The notes below the pieces were generated by a model that worked only from the letters and a program-made list of their open reading frames with translations, did no database searches and was not told the origin of the DNA. A stretch of 59,838 bases of DNA from Apostichopus parvimensis (taxonomy: Eukaryota; Echinodermata; Holothuroidea; Aspidochirotida; Stichopodidae): NCBI GenBank assembly GCA_000934455.1, contig KN890729.1, positions 1-59,838 of the forward strand, written 5' to 3'. The translations under genes were made by a program, and so were the position numbers. Shown in pieces: positions 52,201-59,838 of the stretch. Each line of letters opens with the position of its first letter. The stretch's first letter is position 1.

Positions 52201-55200
52201 CCCTAGAAACCACCAAGAAGTCTCTTCGGTTGCTTCACTTTAAAAGCGTTTTAATTAAAATTTCAAAAAAGGTGATAGTTTTGATGTTGTGTTTTGGTCT
52301 GTTACAGATATATCGTGAAAAACGGTTTCATTTATCGATTGCTTTTTTTTCCATTCCGCATTCTATTTATTTGTTTTGTTTCATTTCATAACTTCATTGT
52401 TAATTCACTGTTTCCATTTTCTTTCTATTTGTGCTTGAATGTCAGTCTTGAGTTTTTTTCAGCTTTATAATAACTTATTTATTTTGTATTTATTTTTTTC
52501 TTTGTGTCCAGATACCAACAAATACTACACTACCACATGGATCATGATAAATATGATAACATTCTCGATGTATGTAAAAGATATGGGTGAGTCATGAAAC
52601 TGTCGTAACTCTTTATTGACGAGAGACAAACAAAAATTGTTATTAAAATTGCTTATCTACCGCTATAAAAAGCCTTTGCATGTAAATATGTAAAAGGTAG
52701 AGGGCCTGAGCTTTCGATCTTAGGAGAGGGTTCTTCTTCAGAGGCTAACTGAGAAGACAAAAGACAAAGTAAGACCACATTGAGAGACACAGGTGGACAG
52801 ACAGTTAAATTGGACAAAATGAGCAAAGAATAGATAAAAAAACAAGACACAATAAACGAGACGAACCTCCTTATTGGCTAGTTCTGTGTGGTATGCTTTA
52901 CAGAGAAACACATTTGTAAACGTTTAAAGGGTGTGAAGACTCGCGCAAAAAGAAACTTCTAATGCCGGTTATCTGACCTAGTTTCGAATGAGGTGTAACA
53001 GAAGTGTTAGACACCACCATCGATCCCAGAAAATACACACACACAGCTTGCTACCGTCGGTAATTAGACACTAGTGTACAGTCAGTACACACAGCTGTGG
53101 TCAATACCCACAGCACAGTGTATAAACGATACAGCGATGGACATCTCAGGTCCAGCTAAAGATAACAAGGTATCACTTTTCATTACTTTCTGCATTTTGT
53201 AGCGACACAAACAAAACATCACTTGCAAGCAACAGAAAGTAAACTTTTTCAGATGGCCGCACGCGGTTTGGGGCGAGTCTTCAATGCCTTTAAAGATATG
53301 GCATAATTATGTCCAACAGAGCTTAAAAATCATTTAAAATCTCTTGTTTTTTTTTTATTTTTTGGGGGGGATTGTATCTTCACAGAACTCAGGATCCGAA
53401 TTTATGGGTTCAAGCTCTGTCCTATTTTGCCACGAAGCAGAAGGACTGCAAGCCGTACATCGTGGACGTGCTCTCGCAGATCGACCGTCATAATCTGCTG
53501 CCCCCATTACTGGTGATACAGACCTTGGCGCATAATTCTACAGCTACTCTCACGGTCATCAAGGTTAGGCAGTGTTTTTGGATCTTTCTAATGTTTAATG
53601 TGTCTGGTGTCTGAAATAGCTTTGAAAAAAATTAAAAAGGATGGAAAATCTGTGACAAATTTTATAACAAAATCAATGCAATTAATACATTTGGTGACTC
53701 ATTTGAATGGAATGTAGATGAACAGCAGTCATTTAAGTCATGTTGTGAGACTTTATACATGAAAAGATTTACCATTACCTATTCCCCTCCCCCTCCCCTC
53801 CCCACAAACAAATCTGTCTGAATGTCATTTCATTCAGTATTGCGACCTTTAAGAAATATTGCAGTGACCGTCTTACATGTATGCTGATCTGCTGAATTGC
53901 TATCAAGTAAAAAGCTAGTAAAGCAGGAGGGATTCATAATAAAAATAAATAAAAAAAATTAGATCTCCCCTACCTGTCTCCTCACAATAACTGCACACTG
54001 ATCGCTCTTCCGTTCCGCAGGACTACATCGTCCGTAGACTCCAGCAGGAGAACGACCAGATCACAGAGGACGAGCGGTTGATCGAACAATATCGAGAGGA
54101 GACCAAGATAAAACGAGCAGAAATTGAAGAAATGAAAGCGAGGTAAGAATTGAAACACATCAACTTTAGAAACCAACTGTTTCGACTTTTGATCATACTC
54201 TCTACTAATGTAAATCCCAAATGAACGTAGCCCAAAGACAGCATAAGAAGTAAGCAAACCTTATCAACATAGAATGCACCTTCATAGAAGGGCAGGGTCA
54301 AGGGAAATGTAACATTTGGGTTGAAATTGGAAATGTACAGAGCATGGTCAAATGTGCTATGGCTAGATAGTTAAAGAGTTATATTTTACCACTGTGCTTG
54401 CAGAACAAAAATATAATAATTTATTAAAAAGTTATAGACATATATAACACATGTAAATTTGGCGACCCTCCGTTACCGTGATGTTTTTCATGCCATATTT
54501 TTCCTACAGTAACAGCCACAAGAATTAAATTTATGGGTATGAAGCAAGTAACTACCTGTCTAGATAACCACACAAGAAATTGCAACATACTCCCTCAAAC
54601 TAATGCAAAGAGAGACAAAATGTGTAAGGAATACAGACAAATGTCCCTCCGTTACCGCTTGACCATGCCCAGAATTAAAGTAGATTTGTATAACACCAGG
54701 GGCTTATAGTTGGCAAAGTCTTACCTACCCTAGGAGAACATAATTTGCTGCTTGCACTTAATAGGGCAGCTGTTTGCATTGCTACGCAATGCTATACTAT
54801 ACTATGCTATCATATAATCCTATCACAGTGTAGTACTAGCCTGAAGCAGTTAGCCTCCAAGTCGAATTGTGAAGTTGAAAGTAATTGTTGTTTTTTTTAA
54901 ATTCTCCAATATGTTACTTTTAAATGTGGTTGATACTAATAGTTTAGAGTGTCTGGGCTACAGAATTTTGAGACTTTAACTCAGTAATTATCTGTTCATT
55001 TGCTTTCATTTGGTAAAAGAATATTAGGTAGTTGTTGTCCAATTGTTTATATTAAATCACTTCTATATAATATTATTTCCACTTATTACAGAATGAATGC
55101 AATATTTCTCTTCTATTTTGGTTAATTTTAATCTCCACAGTGCCAAGATATTCCAAGTTTCCAAGTGCAGCGTCTGTTCTCATCCGCTAGAGTTACCCTC

Positions 55201-58200
55201 GGTACATTTTCTCTGCCAGCATTCCTACCATCAAAGGTAAAAGGGGTTCTGGATATAATATTGTATTCATTTCTGGTCACTGTTAATAGTTTTACACTCT
55301 CATTCAGATGACTTAGCAACAGCTTTATAACTATTAAAGCATGCAGACTGTATTAATTTACTAATATTAAAACACCAACGGAAATTTTTGTCAGCGATGT
55401 GATTATTTTCATCTTGCAGGACTAGATAGCTCAGTTTATAGAATAAAAGGACTTAGTTTTATCCCCCAAAGTTTAGTACTTTCAAACCCATCCTAGTCAA
55501 AGCTTCTTTAGCTGTTTTGATATCTGTTCACAAGAAACCATTGTTCCTTTTCTTAGTATCGCCTTTCTTTGACCACTTGGATTCTCTTTCAGCATATTGC
55601 TATGTGTCGAACATTCAAATACCAATTGAAGGGTATGCATTAGACTTGTGGTACAAGAACTACAGCATTAGTATGAGATACGAGTGGAATTCTCTAAACC
55701 CGATATCAAACAGTCTGTATCATCTTTAAAACATTTGACAACATTTTTCAGTTGCTTCGAGAGCTACGCTGACAACGATCAGGAGTGTCCCGCTTGTTTA
55801 CCCGAGAACCGGAAAGTCTTGGACATCATCAAAGCACAGGAACAGAACAAGGATCTGGACGAGGAGTTTCACAGACAGGTAATTGGAAAACTCATCATCG
55901 AATAAGGACTTTCCCTCGGTGGCTTTAATACAAAAGGGAATCCCTTTGACCCATTGCAAAATAAAATATACAATGCTACTGTGAAGAAAAAATTGAGCCC
56001 AAAATGGGATGTAGCTTACCAGATACCATCTCCAGTTCCCCAACACCCTCACAACATCACCCTCACCTCACCCCACCATGTTTACCCATCCTCACAGCCT
56101 CACCCACATTCCCCCCCCCCACTGCACCACTCTGTGTCTTCTGATAACCGCATTAAATGTAATTACATACTTGGATTCCAAAGAGTTGGATTTTTTTTAT
56201 AGGAATTTGGCAAAGTTTGGACTGCCACTCATTCATTGATTGTATTACTTTTTTCACTTCAACTAGACAGGTTAATATCTAAAATAGTGCAATCCCAGTG
56301 TGCTTGTCAATCCTGTTAGTGAGAAGCTAACCAGAATGTATCATCCTTATGATAATGGAATACAAATACACTGGAGCTATTACCTTTTTTTTGTGTGTGT
56401 GTATTAAAGTTATCATGCTGTTGTTTTAGTGTTCCAATAATTCAATCTTTCTTCCCTACTGCTGACTAAGTATGAAGTTTATTAACCACGGCTTGTGCAG
56501 AAAACACTGCAGTTATACAACCGTGCATCCATGTGCTGCTGTAAGCTGATAATGATATTAAATTAATATTATCAGTTACAGATCAATCAATATATATAGA
56601 TAGTATCGAGTTTATCAACCATGGATTGTGCAAAAAACGCTGCAATTATAAAACCGTGTCCGCTGTAAGCTGATAGTGATATTAAAATTATTGTTAGTTA
56701 CTGATCAATCAATATATATAGATAGTATCTAGTTTATCAACCATGGATTGTGCAGAAAACACTGCAATTATACAACCGTGCATCCATGTGCACTGTAAGC
56801 TGATAATGATATTAAATTAATATTGTCAGTTACTGATCAATCAATATATATAGAAAGTATCAAGTTCATCAATCATGGATTGTGCAATAAACAATGCAAT
56901 TATAAAATTGTGTCCGCTGTAAGCTGATAATGATATTAAAATTATTGTTAGTTACTGATCAATCAATATATCCTTTTTGCAAATCTCTCTCTGTTTAGCT
57001 GGAGAACGCTCAGGATGGTTTCTCTGTTGTTGCAGATTATTTTGGACGAGGAGTATTTAACAAGGTATGTTTGAAATTTGAAAAATAAAAAAATACTGAT
57101 TACATATTTATGCAAAGCAGGGTGGGGAAGGGGGTGTGGGAGGGGGTTTGGGAGGAGGTGTGGGAGGGAGGTGTTGCTGGATGACAAAGAAGAGGAGGGG
57201 TAAAGATGATTGGTGGGCAGGATGTTAACTTTAATGAGCAAATTATCTATTGTTACTGTTTTGTCTCTTAAATAGAGAGGTGATATCTTACAGCCTGTAC
57301 TATTTTTCATTGCAATGTTTTTGATATAAAATCAATAAATTTCAGCAATTTATATCTGGAACAACAGGAATTGAAGGATTGAGCTAAGGCAATTAGTTTT
57401 CCCTTTTAAATTCTCTGTATGCCACATTCCTGTTATTAGTCTCAGTATATTGTATATCTTAACCGAGACCAACTGCCATAAAAAAAATTTAAAAATTTTT
57501 TAAGTGCTATCGTAATATCAAAGTCTCTTCTTATGGTTACTTTTGAAAACTTTGAATTCAGAAGTCCAAATTCATCTAGATTTCACATCCATCTTTTTCC
57601 TTTTTTCGCATTGTAGGTCATTCTTGAAGAGAAATTCCCTTCCCGAGAAACCCCAGCACCAGCAGTCTCGCAGATACAACCCCTGCCCTCTCAGGTACCC
57701 CCTGTACAACAGCTGCAGAGATCCAACACTCCCGAACATTCCAGTCCATCTTCTAGTAAAAAGACCCCATCTTCGTCCGGACGGAGTACCACAGGGCTGG
57801 AGTATCACGCCTGCCGTACAACCTAAATCCAGCAGCAGCGGTCACTCCTCCTACGGATCTGACCAGCCACCATTTATCCCCAGCGGTAGTGGTGGTGGCA
57901 GCATGGTCAGTGACCGTACAGCGCCCGCTGCGAGACAGATGGGATCCTCGGGGTCTCCAAAGAGGACACAAACTACGACGGTGGCAGCCGCCCCGCCCTC
58001 TGTGAAGCCTGTACCCTCCAGGCGGGGATCGAATAATTCCTCTGAGCAGAAGGAAGATTCGAGGAGGCCATCGGGGAGTCCGAGGAGACATCAAGCCCCT
58101 AAGGAGGATGCCCTGAACCCATTCCTCAGCTCGGATAAAGAAGAGAGGCCCAGTAGCCATCCGAATCCATTCGAGGAACCAGAGGGGTTAAATCCGTTCG

Positions 58201-58244
58201 AAGAGGATGAAGGCGATGAAAGCAATCCTTTTTTCAACTCATAA
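28194..58244 (+). CDS. VPS11: VPS11, core subunit of CORVET/HOPS tethering complexes
   Basis: Scaffold subunit shared by CORVET (early endosome) and HOPS (late endosome/lysosome). Exons: 28194-28208, 30177-30251, 31013-31186, 31809-31859, 32886-33055, 33530-33674, 34400-34489, 35208-35344, 36452-36513, 36922-37001, 37850-37929, 38700-38853, 39741-39887, 40523-40567, 41241-41387, 41613-41718, [microexons 43411-43440, 44107-44136], 48775-48908, 49721-49858, 50522-50610, 52512-52586, 53386-53563, 54021-54142, 55141-55236, 55752-55878, 56999-57064, 57617 onward. All phases agree. Beta-propeller about 1-330 ([18 protein letters not shown]), then alpha-solenoid with [19 protein letters not shown] and LAHNSTATL, coiled coil about 770-805, and RING-H2 with C814, C817, C830, H832, H835, C838, C849, C852 (numbered without microexons). 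The match to human (941 residues) continues to [11 protein letters not shown] (end of 57064); the tail beyond is lineage-specific and its frame is unresolved. Length is 970 residues to the first in-frame stop, or about 1,076-1,109 if the NPF tail is joined. Confidence 0.95.
28690..29470 (+). pseudogene. Decayed non-LTR retrotransposon (LINE) reverse transcriptase remnant
   Basis: In VPS11 intron 1. Successive frames carry the classic order of Jockey/CR1-type ORF2: [15 protein letters not shown] (about 28750-28795), then GIKKLVKEL, then [19 protein letters not shown] (up to the stop near 29068). In a shifted frame come [11 protein letters not shown] and [10 protein letters not shown] (to about 29170). 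After a deletion of the catalytic core, the C-terminal signature [15 protein letters not shown] follows (29336-29380). Several stops and frameshifts plus the missing palm domain show it is dead. The clade is uncertain. Confidence 0.85.
30719..30917 (+). repeat. G-rich minisatellite, roughly 19-20-bp unit
   Basis: Variants of 'ggataggttggagggggtgt' repeat about ten times in VPS11 intron 2. Runs of four to five G recur on the plus strand, so G-quadruplex formation is plausible. The 78-codon Pro-rich frame on the opposite strand is simply the reverse of this repeat. Confidence 0.88.
31731..31806 (+). mobile_element. SINE 3' tail abutting VPS11 exon 4 acceptor
   Basis: 'gctatgcgcgtgttataaatcac' type sequence followed by an ATT repeat, the same tail as at 10268-10336. 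It ends two bases before the ATAG acceptor of exon 4 (31809), so the usual pyrimidine tract is replaced by ATT repeats. Confidence 0.55.
32330..32490 (+). repeat. TACTGT/TGCTGT simple-repeat tract
   Basis: Irregular tandem of 'tgtactgtac' and 'tgtgctg' words in VPS11 intron 4. TACTGTAC is palindromic and frequent elsewhere in the window. Confidence 0.8.
33675..34399 (+). other. VPS11: VPS11 intron 6 with a GC-AG boundary
   Basis: Exon 6 ends AACAAG and the intron starts GCAAGT, the consensus of the minor GC donor class; the acceptor is TCTACAG. Phase 0 on both sides joins SKGCNK to VILDGHGC, collinear with the human protein, so the boundary is well fixed. No nearby GT keeps the alignment. 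Half of the intron is a family B MITE (33909-34272). Confidence 0.88.
33909..34272 (+). mobile_element. TTAA-flanked MITE family B, copy 2
   Basis: A 364-bp copy starting TTAAAGGCATTAAAGACTC and ending in CCCTTTAA. It has the same length as copy 1 and shares its internal segments ('taattaccgacggtagcaag', 'gtgcgcgagtcttcac'). It sits inside the GC-AG intron of VPS11. Confidence 0.86.
34808..34876. repeat. Pyrimidine-rich CCCCTTCCC tract
   Basis: Nearly pure C/T run in VPS11 intron 7. Similar tracts lie at 37206-37262, 37553-37645, 39436-39505 (14-bp unit around 'accccctccctt') and 43673-43712, all in VPS11 introns. Confidence 0.85.
35545..35690. repeat. Foldback repeat with 'agggcctg..tttc..atcctagca' arms
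   Basis: The left arm at about 35547-35572 and the right arm at about 35649-35675 are imperfect reverse complements around a centre of about 75 bases. The arm sequence is shared with the repeats at 14850-15115 and 52690-52860. No coding content. Confidence 0.68.
36165..36410 (-). mobile_element. tRNA-related SINE, minus orientation
   Basis: On the minus strand the order is B-box-like GGTTCGATTCCTGCCT (plus about 36390-36405), a body with 'ccaggggttaaatgggtacc', the paired 'gcgcttt' motifs ('tctcaaagcgctttacag' on plus at about 36224), and an A/T-rich ATT-type tail (plus about 36150-36190). The layout matches 5576-5830. It ends about 40 bases before VPS11 exon 9. Confidence 0.72.
40220..40470 (+). 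repeat. Irregular minisatellite of 'gcatagcattttacat' units
   Basis: About ten degenerate units of 15-20 bp built on 'tttgcatagcattttaca' and 'ttgtgtagcat', interrupted near 40367-40430. In VPS11 intron 13. The small frames on both strands are consequences of the repeat. Confidence 0.8.
42885..43314 (+). repeat. 92-bp minisatellite, about 4.7 copies
   Basis: 'aggaactg' starts at 42885, 42977, 43069 and 43161, an exact 92-bp period, followed by a truncated fifth unit. Each unit carries 'tgctttcaagcatgatatga' and 'agtatagagtggtattag'. It ends 97 bases before the first VPS11 microexon. Confidence 0.92.
43411..43440 (+). other. VPS11: Candidate VPS11 microexon A (30 nt, phase 1-1)
   Basis: Bounded by TTTCTACCCAGCAG and donor GTAATT. 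Joined after exon 16 (GAT G|) it adds [10 protein letters not shown] and restores the same phase, so skipping or inclusion keeps frame. CAGCAG is a tandem acceptor that could add one Ala. TGCATG lies at 43447-43452, 7 bases past the exon, and another at 43514-43519. It falls in the solenoid linker where human has a variable Ser/Gly/Arg-rich stretch. Splice sites are read from sequence only. Confidence 0.6.
44107..44136 (+). other. VPS11: Candidate VPS11 microexon B (30 nt, phase 1-1)
   Basis: A strong pyrimidine tract ends TTTTTTCTTGTAG; the donor is GAGG|GTAATT. It encodes [10 protein letters not shown] when joined after microexon A or directly after exon 16, then continues as [12 protein letters not shown] in exon 48775-48908. 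TGCATG lies at 44144-44149 (8 bases past the exon) and also upstream at 44053-44058. Same length, phase and donor context as microexon A. Confidence 0.62.
44137..48774 (+). other. Long VPS11 intron after microexon B
   Basis: About 4.6 kb holding a T run and C run near 44160-44290, further TGCATG words (44483, 44808, 45542), a CAATCAAT-rich triplicated repeat (45763-46460), and 'acaattctagtattctagta' repeats near 47575-47660. No constitutive exon is needed, because exons 16 and 48775 join collinearly with human VPS11. Confidence 0.6.
45763..46460 (+). repeat. Triplicated repeat with CAATCAAT tracts
   Basis: Three units start with 'attcttgaa(g/a)gtagtttt' near 45770, 45925 and 46200. They continue through 'cagttggctctct', 'atcaatcaat', 'cagtaaaacaatcaaatcaa' and 'gttatcag'. 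Units two and three share an extra roughly 120-bp segment ('atccaccttcc...atggaccttc'). Confidence 0.85.
49037..49515 (+). repeat. 74-bp minisatellite, about 6.5 copies
   Basis: 'ccttatgat' begins at 49037, 49112, 49186, 49260, 49334, 49408 and 49483, a period of 74-75 bp. Units contain 'gggagagcatgctttgt' and 'gagttgttagacctat'. It lies in the VPS11 intron before exon 49721. Open frames here are a by-product of the period and base composition. Confidence 0.93.
50985..51660 (+). repeat. 135-bp minisatellite, about 5 copies
   Basis: The 'cat(t/a)gaaaagttacc' segment recurs at about 51020, 51155, 51290, 51416 and 51551, a period of 135 bp with one 126-bp unit. Units include 'cacataacatgcttaacatt' and 'gattctaaacacaag'. 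In the VPS11 intron 50611-52511. Confidence 0.92.
51830..52155 (+). repeat. About 70-bp unit, three spaced copies
   Basis: 'cattttcagtgaa(g/a)attgtc' followed by 'ttttagtggcgtgaaatgcc' occurs near 51834, 52005 and 52099. The copies are separated by AT-rich sequence with 'ttatgtatttt' words. Confidence 0.82.
52690..52860 (+). repeat. Dispersed repeat, 'gggcctgagctttcgatctta' family
   Basis: The opening segment and the following 'ttcttcttcagaggctaac' match the repeats at 14850-15115 and 35545-35690. A purine-rich 'agaagacaaaagacaaag' part follows. No coding content. Confidence 0.62.
52924..53293 (-). mobile_element. TTAA-flanked MITE family B, copy 3 (inverted)
   Basis: A 370-bp copy in reverse orientation between TTAA at 52924-52927 and TTAA at 53290-53293. 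It contains 'cttgctaccgtcggtaatta' and ends 'ggggcgagtcttcaatgcc'. It ends about 90 bases before the VPS11 exon at 53386. Confidence 0.86.
56470..56970 (+). repeat. Alternating 122/132-bp satellite-like repeat, 4 copies
   Basis: 'gttta(t)caaccatgg' type starts lie near 56477, 56610, 56732 and 56864, spacing 133, 122, 132. Longer units (1 and 3) contain 'catccatgtgc', shorter ones (2 and 4) lack it, so the repeat grew as a dimer. It ends about 30 bases before the VPS11 exon at 56999. Confidence 0.9.
57617..57826 (+). other. VPS11: VPS11 last exon, frame continuing from the RING/C-terminal block
   Basis: After GVFNK (exon ending 57064, phase 0) and acceptor TTGTAG, the in-phase frame reads [19 protein letters not shown] and a Ser/Pro-rich stretch with [13 protein letters not shown], then reaches TAA at 57824-57826 (69 residues). 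The composition is typical of a disordered tail. A different frame is open just downstream and looks more protein-like, so this stop may not be the true end. Confidence 0.65.
57795..58244 (+). other. VPS11: NPF-rich C-terminal tail in the +1 frame of VPS11
   Basis: Continuous frame to TAA at 58242-58244, rich in Ser/Pro/Gly. It holds four NPF motifs at 58116-58124, 58164-58172, 58191-58199 and 58224-58232, with acidic context ([16 protein letters not shown]). NPF is the ligand of EH domains (EHD, Eps15, REPS families). It is one base out of frame with the incoming exon. Removal of 57695-57794 (CAG|GTACCC ... CCACAG|GGC, 100 nt, phase 0) or a single-base shift would join it. Human VPS11 ends without this tail. 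Confidence 0.6.
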
Positions 58245-58741
58245 GATTGAGGCAAACAGGGGATTACGTTAACTGGGATATGACATCAGTTTTATAGCTA
58301 TTGGAAGAGTTTTATCGGGAGAGATCAAGTTTCTTGAGGGCGATGCTTGGATTCTTCTTATATTCTAGCAAACAGTTCCTATGGTCTTTCCACATCTGGA
58401 AATGGTAATGAGAGAATGGTCTGAAATTTAAGGACTTATTGCAACTGGTTAAATACCGAACCTGGGTTCAAATCCTCGACTTATACAGGCATGTTTTACG
58501 TTTCTACTCACCATTATTATGGATTCAATCCTACCAAGATTTGGTAGCAGTAAGGTACCTTCATACTCAGTGTTATTTTGTGTCCAACATCCCAAGATAT
58601 TACAGACTCATAGTTTAATCCTAGTTTGTACCGACAGTCATCGTGGGTTCGATTCCAAGATAAAGATAATTAAAAAAGACACTTTTTATTTATATTTTAC
58701 AATTGTATCGTGAGATACTGTACACCAATGCTTTTGGAGTC

Positions 58742-58747
58742 AATAAA
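58742..58747 (+). terminator. Probable VPS11 polyadenylation signal
   Basis: AATAAA 497 bases after the distal stop at 58244, the clearest hexamer downstream of the gene. Usage is inferred. Confidence 0.6.
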
Positions 58748-58769
58748 TCAGTATGAATCTATAAGATTG

Positions 58770-59838
58770 CCTATGATGGTAATTGGCTCTAACCGATGAA
58801 AGTTGAGGGAGTGGGTGGTGAGGGGGTGTGGACTGAAAGTTTCAAGGTCACATTTCAGGGCCTTGGCATTATCAAATGAGCATCATACCTCCATACAACT
58901 TGTACAACTTTTGGAAAACAAACATATATCCTTTTATTTTGTGGTCTCAGGGATGTAACATCCCTCACATGTCAAATAGTGATATCACCCTCACAAGTTG
59001 TAATATTTCTTAACGGAGAATCAGATCCGACCACCGTCATTGCTTCTACAAGGAATATATACAACCTTGTGATGAACAACTAATCTTCAAACAGCTAAGA
59101 GATGGCTTGTTTCATTTAGAAAGATACGTTTCTTCATCCACACAAGATAAAAGACTTAAATATGACATCATTTAGCCACACTGGACCTATCAATAAAACA
59201 GTTTTAACCACTTGCTAAAACAAAATACAAGTGTTGCAAAAATCTACTGGGAATAAAAATTAAGTTCTCCACTGGGAGTTTTCCTGAATATCAAAACACA
59301 TCAGTTTTTAATACTTGCACAGGCTTTTGAGAGTAGCCTAGTAAAATTTACGGAGGAATAAGCAGTAACATGCGGCTAGTGTTAGGTATGGAAATAATTC
59401 TTTGACTGATAATTGTTTACCTGACATACCATGTATTTAAGATCTTAATATCTAGTGGCAGAAATTTGACCTAGTGAGATTTATTTCAGTGTTCATAATT
59501 GTTTTGCATTCAACTTGAATATGTGCAAAGTGAAAAAGTAAAAATGGGGGTAGTAGAAATATTTCACCACCTATTAAAACTAGTGGACTGACAAAATGGC
59601 AGATCCCATGACATGACTTATAACAGGGATGCCAGCAGGGTTTGCCCCTAGGGCCTAGAAGTCTTGGGACTTGGATGTCCCACAGACTGTCTAAGCTTAT
59701 GTATGGAACTTTATGAAAATCCAGAGAAAAAATTGCGGTATACGCTCCAATTTGCGTATGCTACAGTGTGTTAGGATAATAGTTAGAAATTCGCGGGAAC
59801 AGCTCATGCCTGTTTCAACTGGGACGGTAAGATCGTGT
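58770..59838. other. Right-end flank without a recognised gene
   Basis: AT-rich sequence with no exon I can support on either strand. The only defined item is the deleted family A MITE at 59706-59812. Confidence 0.55.
59706..59812 (-). mobile_element. Hairpin MITE family A, copy 4 (internally deleted)
   Basis: Inverted copy carrying 'aattgcggtatacgctccaa' and 'ctacagtgtgttaggataat', then jumping to 'ttcgcgggaacagctcatgcctg'. The segment between the core and half of the terminal palindrome is lost, and the opposite terminus is degraded. Confidence 0.75.

Noticed and set aside
57543-58244. A 233-codon frame as a separate gene starting at its own ATG
   Set aside because: Its first 25 codons lie upstream of the TTGTAG acceptor in intron sequence, and its C-terminal part fits better as the VPS11 tail.
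58455-58490. B-box-like GGTTCAAATCC as a pol III gene
   Set aside because: Isolated box in the VPS11 3' UTR without an A box or foldable tRNA.

Overview
The window is animal nuclear DNA: long AT-rich introns, GT-AG splice junctions, dense MITE/SINE/LINE debris and minisatellites. The repeat style (TAGGCCTA clusters near 1545-1590, TACTGTAC-rich tracts, short hairpin-ended MITEs, SINEs with ATT tails) and proteins close to vertebrate orthologues suggest an invertebrate deuterostome, perhaps an echinoderm. The phylum is an inference and cannot be proved from this window.

I reconstructed three genes by joining exons in phase. (1) PTDSS1, + strand, 1263-18085: 13 exons, 459 residues, phosphatidylserine synthase 1, followed by a long non-coding 3' region to about 24.6 kb. 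(2) MRPS14 (mitochondrial ribosomal protein uS14m), - strand, 28040 down to 25849: 3 exons, 137 residues. It lies tail-to-tail with PTDSS1 and head-to-head with VPS11. (3) VPS11, + strand, 28194-58244: about 28 coding exons, the core subunit of the CORVET/HOPS endolysosomal tethering complexes, with beta-propeller, alpha-solenoid, coiled coil and RING-H2. The MRPS14 and VPS11 start codons are only 153 bp apart, which implies a shared bidirectional promoter.

The most interesting points are in VPS11. Two candidate 30-nt microexons (43411-43440 and 44107-44136), both phase 1-1, are each followed within 8 nt by TGCATG, the Rbfox recognition element. They would insert acidic linkers into the solenoid. 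After the RING domain the last exon reads into a Ser/Pro-rich tail. The reading frame must then shift by one base, or a 100-nt intron must be removed, to reach a C-terminus with four NPF motifs (EH-domain ligands) that human VPS11 lacks. One intron has a GC donor. The start codon sits in a 15-nt coding exon.

The genes are unrelated in pathway (phosphatidylserine synthesis, mitochondrial translation, endolysosomal fusion); their grouping is positional. The rest is intron and repeat: two hAT-like MITEs with perfect 8-bp target duplications, a three-member TTAA-flanked MITE family, a four-member hairpin MITE family, tRNA-derived SINEs, a decayed LINE ORF2, and at least seven minisatellites, mostly in the 3' half of VPS11.
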